Shown: piece after piece, positions 8,150 to 16,230 of the stretch | How the letters are laid out: the number at the start of each line of letters is the position of its first letter | Numbering within the stretch: the first letter of the stretch is position 1 | The notes under the pieces: generated by a model | The model's input: only the letters and a program-made list of their open reading frames with translations | The model's database searches: none | Told to the model about the DNA's origin: nothing | Position numbers and translations under genes: made by a program | Assembly: GCF_020880995.1 (NCBI RefSeq) | Contig: NZ_JAJISD010000013.1 | Span: 62,001 to 126,000, forward strand | Source: Reyranella aquatilis | GTDB taxonomy: Bacteria > Pseudomonadota > Alphaproteobacteria > Reyranellales > Reyranellaceae | Direction of reading: 5' to 3' | Length of the DNA: 64,000 bases

Positions 8150-8956
8150 TTACTTGCCACACTCGGGCTTTGGAATCGGCTCGAGGCGGGTGATGCGGTA
8201 TTCGATGCCGCCCTCGCCCTGCTCGTGGGTGCCGTAGAGTTCGATGCCGTTGTCGAGCGTGACACTGCTCATCTCGAAGGCCGGCTCGCCCTGGCCCTTC
8301 GATTCGGCGTCGAAGAAGCCGGCCCGGTAGTAGATGCGGGTGCGGCCGTCGACCATCTCTTCCCCGCCGTCGGGGATCTTCACGTCGGCCAATCGCTTCG
8401 GCACCCTGCCGATGACGGCATTGACCTGCTGCGGCGGCTTCACCTTGTCGCCGAAGAAGAACAGCGCATCGAAGCTGTTTTCGCCCGCCCTGGCGGCGCG
8501 GATGGTGGCGCGTGCAATCGCGACCGGGAAGAGTGTCCCCTTGGGCAGCGCCACGGTCTGCCCCTCGGGATCGGTGAACCGCGCCTGCCCCGTGCCGTCA
8601 TCCGACATGACCGCATCGCCCTTGATCAGGCTGGTCTGCTTGCCGCCGGCCACCGAGCGATGTTCGAAGGTGAGCCTCCGGCCATCCTTGCTCTCGGTCA
8701 TCTGCGTCTGCTGTTCGCTCACCACCGCCGAACGCTGGCCGGAGGCTTCGAGGCGCAGGCGCTGGTAGATGACGTAGCCGTCGCAGGTCTGCTTCAGCTC
8801 GTAGGCGTAGGTCCCGCGCGTCCCGTCGCTCGGCTTCCCGTTCTCGATCGCGCCCACTTCGTAGACGGCCCGATGGGGCGCCATCTCCTGAGCCATCACC
8901 GGAGTGGCCAGGCAGGCGAGAACGGCGGCAGGCACCAGCAGGCGGCAATTCAGCAT
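8150..8956 (-). CDS. eipB: EipB/DUF1849 cell-envelope integrity protein
   Basis: A 268-residue periplasmic protein. A Sec signal peptide ends at VMAQ, followed by the family's PHRAVYEV opening and a beta-rich body. Two conserved cysteines, Cys58 (KQTCDGY) and Cys266 three residues from the end, are placed like the disulfide pair described for Brucella EipB, a beta-spiral protein needed for envelope integrity. Typical elements are PKGTLFPVAIARATI and VNAVIGRVPK. Its start overlaps the stop of a second DUF1849 gene by 7 bp, so the two are translationally coupled paralogs. Confidence 0.85.
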   Translation of the reverse strand: MLNCRLLVPAAVLACLATPVMAQEMAPHRAVYEVGAIENGKPSDGTRGTYAYELKQTCDGYVIYQRLRLEASGQRSAVVSEQQTQMTESKDGRRLTFEHRSVAGGKQTSLIKGDAVMSDDGTGQARFTDPEGQTVALPKGTLFPVAIARATIRAARAGENSFDALFFFGDKVKPPQQVNAVIGRVPKRLADVKIPDGGEEMVDGRTRIYYRAGFFDAESKGQGEPAFEMSSVTLDNGIELYGTHEQGEGGIEYRITRLEPIPKPECGK

Positions 8957-9864
8957 CGTGGCCTCGGCAGGGCTTGGAGTTGAACGAGACGTGAATCCAC
9001 GGCGAACTCGCCGTAGTCGAGCAACATCGAGCGGGCGATACCGTTGCCCAGCAAGTCGAGGGCCAATTCGTACTCGGGATGGGCGCCCTGGTCACCCGTC
9101 GCGAAGAAGGCGAAGCGCACGCCCCATGAGGGTTGATTGCGCAGCAGCGCGACGTCGCCGCGGACCACCGGCGCTCCGGTCTGCCGGGGTGGCCGGCCGA
9201 TCACCGCGTTGACCTGGAAGGCACCGTCGAGGCGCGCGCCGTCGAACACCAGGTAGGACGCCGATTTGTCACCGTCCCGCGCGTGGCGGAGCACGAGGGC
9301 CAGATGGGTCGTCGGAAACAGCGTGCCGGCCGGAAGCTCGAAGCTGCGCGCCTCCGGGAGCGAGAACGACGCCCGTCCCTTGGCCCCCGGTGCATCGAGA
9401 TCGGCAGTGCCCCGCAACTCCTCCTCGACCTCGTCGTCCTGGATGTTGCGCACGCTGAACCTCAGCGCCAGACCGTCCTTGGTCTCGTAGCTTGTAAAGC
9501 TAGAATCCGTCGAGAATTCGTCGCCGTCGTTGCGCAGGAACTTGAGTTTGATGCGCTGCTTGACCTCCCACCCCTCGCAGGCCTCGACGGTCTCGAGGAC
9601 CATGCGGCCCGTGACTTCCATGATCCCGCTGTTGGCGCGCGCCACCGACAGCTTCATGTCGTAGGTCGCCCGGTGCGGAACGAGCGGGAAGTCAGGCTGC
9701 TGCGCGTCGGCGCCTCTTATCCACAGGCCCAGCAACACAAGAGCGCCGACCGCGGCGACAACGACCGCTGTTTGGATGCGAGGACGGCGAAAACTATGCG
9801 TGGTCAACTGACGAGGGCTTGGGAGGCTAGGCCTTGTAGCCGGGCTGCCAAGCGTAATATCCAT
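8950..9864 (-). CDS. Second EipB-like (DUF1849) envelope protein
   Basis: A 304-residue paralog of the downstream neighbour. An N-terminal hydrophobic segment (about 31-50) serves as signal or anchor and is followed by VPHRATYDM, the paired cysteines Cys96 (EACEGW) and Cys304 (the last residue), PAGTLFPTTHLALVL and VNAVIGRPP. The spacing of these elements matches DUF1849. The 30-residue hydrophilic leader before the hydrophobic segment suggests the true start may be a little further in. It is the first gene of a two-gene unit and is divergent from the hydroxyacid dehydrogenase gene. Confidence 0.8.
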   Translation of the reverse strand: MDITLGSPATRPSLPSPRQLTTHSFRRPRIQTAVVVAAVGALVLLGLWIRGADAQQPDFPLVPHRATYDMKLSVARANSGIMEVTGRMVLETVEACEGWEVKQRIKLKFLRNDGDEFSTDSSFTSYETKDGLALRFSVRNIQDDEVEEELRGTADLDAPGAKGRASFSLPEARSFELPAGTLFPTTHLALVLRHARDGDKSASYLVFDGARLDGAFQVNAVIGRPPRQTGAPVVRGDVALLRNQPSWGVRFAFFATGDQGAHPEYELALDLLGNGIARSMLLDYGEFAVDSRLVQLQALPRPRC

Positions 9865-9922
9865 GCGCGCGGAATACCAGAATGATCGCCTGCGTCAGGG
9901 CTACACAGGGAGGAATTTTTCG

Positions 9923-10900
9923 ATGAGCAAAGGCAAGCCCCGGGTCCTGGCGACCCGGCACTTCCCGCCCGACGTCGAGGCACGCCTGGCGGCAAACTTC
10001 GACGCCCAGCTCAACCCCGAGGACAGGCTCTACGACGGTCCCGCCCTGGCCAGGGCCGCCGACGGGTTCGACGCCATCATGTGCGCGGCGGGCGATGCCC
10101 TGAACGCCGCGACGATCGCCACCCTGCCCGCCTCCGTCCGCATGATCGCAACCTTCTCGGTCGGCTACGAGCATGTCGACGTCGCCGCGGCAGCCAAGCG
10201 AAACATCGTGGTCAGCAACACGCCCGACGTGCTGACCGACGCCACCGCCGACATCACCCTGCTCTGCCTGCTGGGCGCGGCGCGCCGGGCGCACGAGGGG
10301 GCGAGCATGCTGCGGGCCCACAAATGGGTCGGCTGGACCCCGACGCAGCTGATGGGCACCCACGTCACCGGCAAGCGACTGGGCATCCTGGGCATGGGCC
10401 GTATCGGCCAGGCGACGGCAGACCGGGCGCGCGCCTTCCGCATGCAGATTCACTATTCGAACCGCAGCCGGCTGGCCCCCGACCTCGAGAAGGGCGCCGT
10501 CTTCCACGCCAATGCCGACGACATGCTGCCCCATTGCGACTTCCTGTCGATCAACGCGCCGATGACGCCGGCGACCGCCAAGTGGGTGAATGCCGAGCGG
10601 ATCGCGAAGCTGCCCAAGGGGGCCATCGTGGTGAACACGGCGCGCGGCGGCGTGGTCGACGACGAGGCGCTGATCGCGGCCCTGAGGAGCGGCCACCTGG
10701 CCTCCGCCGGCCTCGACGTCTTCGACGGCGAGCCCCGTATCCATCAAGGTTACTACGACCTGGAGAACGCGTTCCTGCTGCCGCACATGGGCTCGGCCAC
10801 CGTCGAGACGCGCAACGCGATGGGCTTCAAGGCGCTCGACAATCTCGAGGCCTTCCTGCTCAGGGGGCAGTCGCCGCCGGACCTCGTGAAGGCTTCTTAG
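9923..10900 (+). CDS. D-2-hydroxyacid dehydrogenase (glyoxylate/hydroxypyruvate reductase type)
   Basis: A 325-residue NAD(P)-dependent dehydrogenase that interconverts a 2-keto acid and its D-2-hydroxy acid. The Rossmann motif GMGRIGQA lies near 157-164. The catalytic Arg is in NTARGGVVDDEAL, the Glu in DVFDGEP and the His in LLPHMGSAT, so the Arg-Glu-His set is complete. The order and the SVGYEHVDV segment fit the GyaR/GhrB branch. The ATG at 9923 is chosen because gggagg lies at 9908-9913; the upstream in-frame ATG at 9863 lacks such a site. The 3' end overlaps the convergent lipoprotein gene by 41 bp. Confidence 0.92.
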   Translation: MSKGKPRVLATRHFPPDVEARLAANFDAQLNPEDRLYDGPALARAADGFDAIMCAAGDALNAATIATLPASVRMIATFSVGYEHVDVAAAAKRNIVVSNTPDVLTDATADITLLCLLGAARRAHEGASMLRAHKWVGWTPTQLMGTHVTGKRLGILGMGRIGQATADRARAFRMQIHYSNRSRLAPDLEKGAVFHANADDMLPHCDFLSINAPMTPATAKWVNAERIAKLPKGAIVVNTARGGVVDDEALIAALRSGHLASAGLDVFDGEPRIHQGYYDLENAFLLPHMGSATVETRNAMGFKALDNLEAFLLRGQSPPDLVKAS

Positions 10901-11423
10901 GCGAGCGCTGCGCGGTCTTCGGCTTCTTGGACTTGGACCGGGTCGTCGAGGCCGCCGCCTTTGCCGGCGCCGTCGCGGGCGCGCTGGCAGCTGCCGGTTC
11001 GGCGCTGGCGGTCATCGGCCCCTCGGCGGCGGACGGTAGCGCCGTCGGCGTCTTGTAGGCCGCGGCATCCCAGCTCGTGGCCGGGGCGTTGGGCGCCGGC
11101 CGCAGCGGCGCCGTGTATTCGACGCCGCTCTCCGACACGGAGCGCTGCGGTTCTGTGTAATCGGTATTGTAGGGATCGGTGCCGTCGGCGCGGGCCGAGC
11201 AGATCTGGCGGCCCCTGAACACGCGCCAGACCGCGCAATCCTGCTTGGTCACGACCGAAGCGATATGGTCCGTCGAGGTCTTCTCGGAAGTCGCCAGAAG
11301 ACCGCCGTCCGCCGCATAGCTCGCCGCAGACACGGCGACGGGAACGCCGCAGGCGCCCGTGAGCAGGGCCTGCCCCACCACCAATGGCAGGACGAGGAAA
11401 ACGGAGAGCTTAAATGAGCTCAT
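10860..11423 (-). CDS. Putative small lipoprotein with Ala/Pro/Lys-rich tail
   Basis: About 187 residues. The N-terminus (MSSFKLSVFLVLPLVVGQALLTGAC) is a lipoprotein-type signal with a plausible lipobox LTGAC. The middle holds the segment DCAVWRVFRGRQIC, probably a disulfide-bonded loop, and I recall similar DC...WR...C segments in small alphaproteobacterial envelope proteins. The last 70 residues are low complexity (Ala, Pro, Thr, Lys). The Met at 11423 is preferred over 11453 because the latter sits in an AT-rich, promoter-like stretch (TATAGT, TATAAA on the minus strand). The function is unknown. The gene end is antisense to the dehydrogenase 3' end. Confidence 0.65.
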   Translation of the reverse strand: MSSFKLSVFLVLPLVVGQALLTGACGVPVAVSAASYAADGGLLATSEKTSTDHIASVVTKQDCAVWRVFRGRQICSARADGTDPYNTDYTEPQRSVSESGVEYTAPLRPAPNAPATSWDAAAYKTPTALPSAAEGPMTASAEPAAASAPATAPAKAAASTTRSKSKKPKTAQRSPKKPSRGPAATAP

Positions 11424-11460
11424 AATCTTCTTTATAAAAAGACTATAACTCATTGATCGT

Positions 11461-11481
11461 ACTGAACCTTTCCGGTTCAGT
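11461..11481. terminator. Perfect hairpin downstream of aspS
   Basis: An 8-bp perfect stem (actgaacc/ggttcagt, 11461-11468 with 11474-11481) has a 5-nt loop. It lies 25 bp past the aspS stop and upstream of the lipoprotein gene on the same strand. There is no T run on the minus strand, so it may be a weak terminator or an operator for the lipoprotein gene. Confidence 0.4.
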
Positions 11482-11505
11482 CAATTTGCACTCTCCGTAC
11501 CAGAC

Positions 11506-13311
11506 CTAGTCCTTCTTGGCAGGCGGCAGACGCAACCCGATGTGCAGCTCGCGCAGCTTCTCGGCGGGCACTTCGGCCGGCGCATCCATCATCAGGTCGA
11601 CCGCCGACTGGTTCATCGGGAAGGTGATGATCTCGCGGATGTTGGGCTCGTCGGCCAGCAGCATGACGATGCGATCGACGCCCGGTGCGGCACCGCCGTG
11701 CGGGGGCGCGCCGAACTTGAAGGCGTTGAGCATGCCGCCGAAGCGGGCCTCGACCTCTTCCTTGCTGTAGCCGGCGATGCCAAACGCCTTGTACATGATC
11801 TCCGGCTTGTGGTTCCGGATGGCGCCCGAGCACAGCTCGATGCCGTTGCAGACGATGTCGTACTGCCAGGCCTTGATGGTCAGCGGGTCCTGCGTCTCCA
11901 GCGCCTCGAGCCCGCCCTGGGGCATCGAGAACGGGTTGTGGCTGAAGTCGATCTTCTTCAGCTTGTCGTCGTACTCGAACATCGGGAAGTCGACGACCCA
12001 GCACAGTGCGAACTGGTCCTCGTCGATCACGCCCAGCTCCTGGCCGATCTTGGTGCGCGCCTGGCCGGCGAACTTCCAGGCCGTGTCGGCCGTGTCGGCC
12101 ACGAAGAACACCGAATCGCCGTCCTCGGCGCCGGTCAGCTCCTTGAGCTTGGCCAGCCGCTCGTCGGCCACGAACTTGGCGATCGGGCCCTTGCCGGCCC
12201 CGTTCTCCAGGGTGATGTAGCCGAGACCCGGCTTGCCCTCGCCCTGGGCCCAGCTGTTCAGCTTGTCGAAGAAGCTGCGCGGCTGGCTGGCGGCCTTGGG
12301 CGCCCGGATGGCACGCACCACGCCGCCCTTGGCGACGATGCCGGCGAACACCTTGAAGTCGGAGCCGGCGAAGACCTCGCCCACCTCGAAGATCCGCAGC
12401 GGGTTGCGCAGGTCGGGCTTGTCGGTGCCGAACGACAGCAGCGCCTCGGCGAACGGGATACGCGGGAACGGGAAGGCCGAGACCTTGCGCGGCGTTTCGC
12501 GGTTGAAGGAGGCAAACTCCTGGAACACCCCGCCCAGCACCGGCTCGATCGCCTCGAACACATCTTCCTGGGTGACGAAACTCATCTCGAAATCGAGCTG
12601 ATAGAACTCGCCGGGCGAGCGGTCGGCGCGCGCATCCTCGTCACGGAAGCACGGCGCGATCTGGAAGTATCGGTCGAAGCCCGACACCATCAGCAGCTGC
12701 TTGAACATCTGCGGCGCCTGCGGCAGCGCGTAGAACTTGCCGGGATGCAGACGGCTCGGCACCAGGTAGGAGCGCGCGCCCTCGGGGCTGTCGGCGGTCA
12801 GGATCGGCGTCTGGAACTCGGTGAAGCCCTGGTCGATCATCCGGCGGCGCAGACTGGCGATCACCTGGCTGCGCAGCATGATGTTCTTGTGCAGCTTGTC
12901 CTTGCGCAGGTCGAGGAAGCGGTACTTGAGCCGCAGCTCCTCCGGCGTGGTGTCGTTCTCCTGATAGACCGGGATCGGCAGCGGCTCGGCCATCGACTGG
13001 ACGACCATCTCCGCGGCATCCAGCTCCACGGCGCCGGTCGCCAGCTTGGCGTTCACCGTCGAGGGCTCGCGGGCCACGACCTTGCCGGTCACGGTGATCA
13101 CGCTCTCGTTACGCACGCCCTCGGCTGTCTTGAAGACCGGGCTCGAAACGTCCACCACCACCTGGGTCACGCCATAGTGATCGCGCAGGTCGATGAACAG
13201 CAGATTGCCGTGGTCGCGCTTGCGCTGCACCCAGCCTGAAAGACGGGCCTGCTGGCCGACATGCTCGGGCCGCAACTGGCCGCACGTATGGGTTCGGTAG
13301 ACTGAAGACAT
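11506..13311 (-). CDS. aspS: Aspartyl-tRNA synthetase, probably non-discriminating type
   Basis: A 601-residue class II aminoacyl-tRNA synthetase that charges tRNA-Asp in the cytosol. It has an N-terminal OB-fold anticodon domain (opening MSSVYRTHTCGQLR), class II motif 2 around FRDEDARADRSPGEFYQLD, the bacterial GAD insertion, and motif 3 around GAAPGVDRIVMLL. His34 in RKRDHGNLLF is the residue associated with non-discriminating AspRS, which also charges tRNA-Asn for GatCAB amidation; discriminating E. coli has Leu there. The start at 13311 is preferred over an upstream in-frame ATG at 13353, giving the normal family length. Confidence 0.95.
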   Translation of the reverse strand: MSSVYRTHTCGQLRPEHVGQQARLSGWVQRKRDHGNLLFIDLRDHYGVTQVVVDVSSPVFKTAEGVRNESVITVTGKVVAREPSTVNAKLATGAVELDAAEMVVQSMAEPLPIPVYQENDTTPEELRLKYRFLDLRKDKLHKNIMLRSQVIASLRRRMIDQGFTEFQTPILTADSPEGARSYLVPSRLHPGKFYALPQAPQMFKQLLMVSGFDRYFQIAPCFRDEDARADRSPGEFYQLDFEMSFVTQEDVFEAIEPVLGGVFQEFASFNRETPRKVSAFPFPRIPFAEALLSFGTDKPDLRNPLRIFEVGEVFAGSDFKVFAGIVAKGGVVRAIRAPKAASQPRSFFDKLNSWAQGEGKPGLGYITLENGAGKGPIAKFVADERLAKLKELTGAEDGDSVFFVADTADTAWKFAGQARTKIGQELGVIDEDQFALCWVVDFPMFEYDDKLKKIDFSHNPFSMPQGGLEALETQDPLTIKAWQYDIVCNGIELCSGAIRNHKPEIMYKAFGIAGYSKEEVEARFGGMLNAFKFGAPPHGGAAPGVDRIVMLLADEPNIREIITFPMNQSAVDLMMDAPAEVPAEKLRELHIGLRLPPAKKD

Positions 13312-13436
13312 TACGTATTTTCCGGGTTTTGAGGCCCGGCAAAAGGCACCCAAAGCCGAGCCAAGTCAAGGGATTGGCCACTTTCCGTTCACGGCAACTT
13401 TGCCGGAGCCGCCGCCGGGTCTATAGATCGTTCCCA

Positions 13437-14594
13437 ATGAAGCTCATCACCACGACCGACGAGTTAGCGGCTTTCTGCAAGCCTCTCGCCGATACCGAGT
13501 TTGTCGCCGTCGACACCGAGTTCATGCGTGAGCGGACCTACTGGCCCAAGCTCTGCCTGGCCCAGGTCGCCGGCCCCGACGACGCGGCCGCGATCGACAC
13601 GCTGGCCGAGGGCATCGACCTCGCCCCGCTCGACGAGCTGATGCTGAACCCCAAGGTCCTGAAGGTCTTCCACGCCGCCCGCCAGGACCTCGAAATCTTC
13701 TACCTGCGCCTCCAGAAGGTGCCGGGCCCCCTGTTCGACACCCAGGTCGCCGCCATGGTCTGCGGCCACGGAGAGGCCGCCTCCTACGAATCGCTCGCAA
13801 CCCGGCTGGCCAAGGCCAAGATCGACAAGTCGAGCCGTTTCACAGACTGGAGCCGCCGCCCGCTCAGCGAGCGTCAGATCACCTACGCCCTGTCCGACGT
13901 CACCCATCTTCGGGTGGTCTACGAGAAGCTGAAGAAGCAGCTCGACAAGACCGGCCGGTTCTCCTGGATCGCCGAGGAAATGGCCGTCCTGAACGACCCG
14001 GCGACCTATCGCGCCGACCCCGAGCAGGCATGGCGCCGGCTGAAGCCGCGCGGCGCCTCGCCGCGCGTCATGGCGATCCTGAAGGAGGTTGCCGCCTGGC
14101 GCGAGCGGACGGCGCAGCGCATCGACATCCCGCGCCAGCGCCTGCTGCGCGACGAACAGCTCCTGGAGATCTCCGCCCACGCCCCGAAGTCGATCGAGGA
14201 ACTGGCCGCTACCCGCGGCCTCGGCCGTGGCTTCGCCGAGGGCTGGCAGGGCCGCGAACTGATGGAGGCGATCGAGCGGGCGCGCGCCCTGCCCGAATCG
14301 GAGCTGCCGGTGCGTGACCGGGCGCCGGAGCAGATCCGCGCCCCCGGCGCCATCGTCGATCTGCTGCGCACCCTGCTGCGCCTCAAGGCGGAACAGGCCG
14401 GCGTCGCCGGCCGGCTCGTGGCCAGCGCCGACGAACTCGACCGCCTGGCCGCCGGCAAGCGCGACATCGCAGCCCTCAAGGGCTGGCGGCAGGACGTGTT
14501 CGGTGGCGACGCCGTAGACCTGATCGAAGGCCGCCTCGCGCTGGCGCTGGCGGGCGACCAGCCTAAGCTCATCAGGCTGCCATCGGAATCCTGA
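13437..14594 (+). CDS. rnd: Ribonuclease D
   Basis: A 385-residue 3'-5' exoribonuclease for tRNA 3'-end trimming. The DEDDy catalytic residues are visible: Asp26 and Glu28 in AVDTEF, Asp84 in HAARQDLEIF, and Tyr150/Asp154 in ITYALSDVTHL. An HRDC-type helical domain follows (about 205-290), and the C-terminal extension carries KGWRQDVFGGDAVDLIEG. The ATG at 13437 gives the family's usual beginning; no clear Shine-Dalgarno precedes it, and a TATAGA lies just upstream, so translation may start from a very short leader. It is divergent from aspS. Confidence 0.93.
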   Translation: MKLITTTDELAAFCKPLADTEFVAVDTEFMRERTYWPKLCLAQVAGPDDAAAIDTLAEGIDLAPLDELMLNPKVLKVFHAARQDLEIFYLRLQKVPGPLFDTQVAAMVCGHGEAASYESLATRLAKAKIDKSSRFTDWSRRPLSERQITYALSDVTHLRVVYEKLKKQLDKTGRFSWIAEEMAVLNDPATYRADPEQAWRRLKPRGASPRVMAILKEVAAWRERTAQRIDIPRQRLLRDEQLLEISAHAPKSIEELAATRGLGRGFAEGWQGRELMEAIERARALPESELPVRDRAPEQIRAPGAIVDLLRTLLRLKAEQAGVAGRLVASADELDRLAAGKRDIAALKGWRQDVFGGDAVDLIEGRLALALAGDQPKLIRLPSES

Positions 14595-14602
14595 GTTTCC
14601 CG

Positions 14603-14630
14603 GGAGCGCACCTTTTGAGTGGCGCGCTCC
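14603..14630. terminator. Possible hairpin between convergent rnd and ppx
   Basis: A 7-bp stem ggagcgc (14603-14609) / gcgctcc (14624-14630) encloses a 14-nt loop in the 44-bp gap between the two convergent stops. It has no T tract, so it is only a weak candidate for a shared transcript end. Confidence 0.3.
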
Positions 14631-14638
14631 AGTGACGC

Positions 14639-16144
14639 TCAGGCCGACACGATCATCGGCTTGAGGTCGAAGGCCTGCGCCGCGGTCTCGAGGCGCCGGG
14701 CCGTGACATCGCCCAAACTGCGCTTGAGAGCCGCCGGCACCAGCAGCCGCAGCTCGCGGTCGGTGCGGCGCAGCTGGAGCTGCGGCAGGAGGCCCGGCGC
14801 ACCGCCGCTCAGATTGTAGGCGAGCCGGAGGCAGGCGCCGAGGCGCCGTGCGTAGCTGCGGGCCTTGCCGTCGGTCAGGCGCAGGGCCGTGTCGATCATC
14901 GCGGCCTTGAGGTCGCTCTTGTAGCGATAGGTCAGCGCCATCGCGAGGATCGCCCGCTCGCGGTGGCTCATGCCGGGCGCCGGAAGGTGCAGCACGCGGA
15001 AGTAGGCTTGGTCGGCGCGGTAGTCGGGATGATCGTCCCACGAGATGTCGCTCAGATGGCAGGCCGCGGTCCGCAGCACCCGATCGCCCGCGCTTTCGTC
15101 GTCGAAGGCCGGCGTCAGCCAGTCGAAGATTTCCTGCGGCGACAGGTCGAAGCGGCGCCAGCCGACACCCTGCTCCTCGGCGAAGGCGATCAGCGGATGG
15201 GACGTCCGCTCCGCCTCGCTCAGCCGTGAAAAGTAGAAGCCCTCGCGCAGGCCGAATGCCGAGAAGACGACGCTCCTCGGCTTCAGCGCGACCAGCAGCT
15301 TGTCGAGCGCCAGGCAGGCGAGCGGCAACGTGTCGACGCGTCGGCGCGACACGCCCGGCATCTTCTCCAGCGACTTGGCGCTCTGCACGGCGATCAGGCG
15401 CGCCACCGCCCGCGCCTCCTCCGCCGAAATCTCGTACTGGTGGATGATGTGCAGCGGATAGCCCGCCTGCTCCATGTGCAGGCGCGCGAAGGACCGCCAG
15501 GCGCCGCCCACGGCGTAGAAGGTCTTGCCCTGCTCCTCGCGCAGCCAGCGCACGTTCTCGATCGCATCGGCGACGATCTTGCGGGGATCGCCCCTGCCGG
15601 ACGACATCAGGCGCAGCGGACCGACTGGCAGGGTGCTGGACGCGCCGAGCTGCCCTTTGGACATCGAAACGAGTTCGAGGCTGCCGCCGCCCAGGTCGCC
15701 CATGACGCCGTCGGCATCGGGAATGCCGCAGATCACGCCGTAGCCCGAATAGCGAGCCTCGTCCTGTCCGCTCACCGTGTGCGCGACGATCCCCGGACGG
15801 CTGGCGAGCTGGCGCATGAAGTCCGCACCGTCGGCGGCATCGCGAACCGCCGCCGTGGCCAGCAGGTCGAGCGACGTCACCTTCATGTTGTGGGCGAGCG
15901 TCACGAAGCGATCGATGTTGGCCAGCGCCATCTCGACCCCCTCGGGGTTCAGACGGCCGGTGGCGTCGAGACCGCGCGCGAGACCGCACAGGACCTTTTC
16001 GTTGAAGACAGGAAGAGGCGCGCGACTTGCGCGCTCGTAGACGACCAGACGGATCGAATTCGAGCCGACGTCGATGATGCCGACGCGGCCCTTTTCCTGG
16101 GGGCTGCGCGCGGCGGAGGCGCCTGCAATCGGGTGGCCGTCCAT
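14639..16144 (-). CDS. ppx: Exopolyphosphatase / pppGpp phosphohydrolase (Ppx/GppA family)
   Basis: A 501-residue member of the ASKHA-fold Ppx/GppA family, which releases orthophosphate from polyphosphate and may hydrolyse pppGpp. Phosphate-binding loops are IIDVGSNSIRLVVYE (23-37) and GDLGGGSLELV. The catalytic Glu region is TVSGQDEARYSGYG. The C-terminal third is the HD-like helical domain (ACHLSDISWDDHPDYR, MALTYRY). It follows ppk1 on the same strand after about 86 bp, the usual polyphosphate synthesis/degradation pair. Confidence 0.93.
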   Translation of the reverse strand: MDGHPIAGASAARSPQEKGRVGIIDVGSNSIRLVVYERASRAPLPVFNEKVLCGLARGLDATGRLNPEGVEMALANIDRFVTLAHNMKVTSLDLLATAAVRDAADGADFMRQLASRPGIVAHTVSGQDEARYSGYGVICGIPDADGVMGDLGGGSLELVSMSKGQLGASSTLPVGPLRLMSSGRGDPRKIVADAIENVRWLREEQGKTFYAVGGAWRSFARLHMEQAGYPLHIIHQYEISAEEARAVARLIAVQSAKSLEKMPGVSRRRVDTLPLACLALDKLLVALKPRSVVFSAFGLREGFYFSRLSEAERTSHPLIAFAEEQGVGWRRFDLSPQEIFDWLTPAFDDESAGDRVLRTAACHLSDISWDDHPDYRADQAYFRVLHLPAPGMSHRERAILAMALTYRYKSDLKAAMIDTALRLTDGKARSYARRLGACLRLAYNLSGGAPGLLPQLQLRRTDRELRLLVPAALKRSLGDVTARRLETAAQAFDLKPMIVSA

Positions 16145-16230
16145 GCGCGCCCCGTCTAGCCGAATCCGCGAGGGATTACAGCGTCGGAAGGGGCGCGACC
16201 CGACGCCGCTGGCCCGGTCGCCGCTTCACG

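Noticed and set aside
13464..15989. 841-codon minus-strand open frame
   Set aside because: It overlaps ppx out of frame and runs antisense through rnd; the translation has no recognisable domain.
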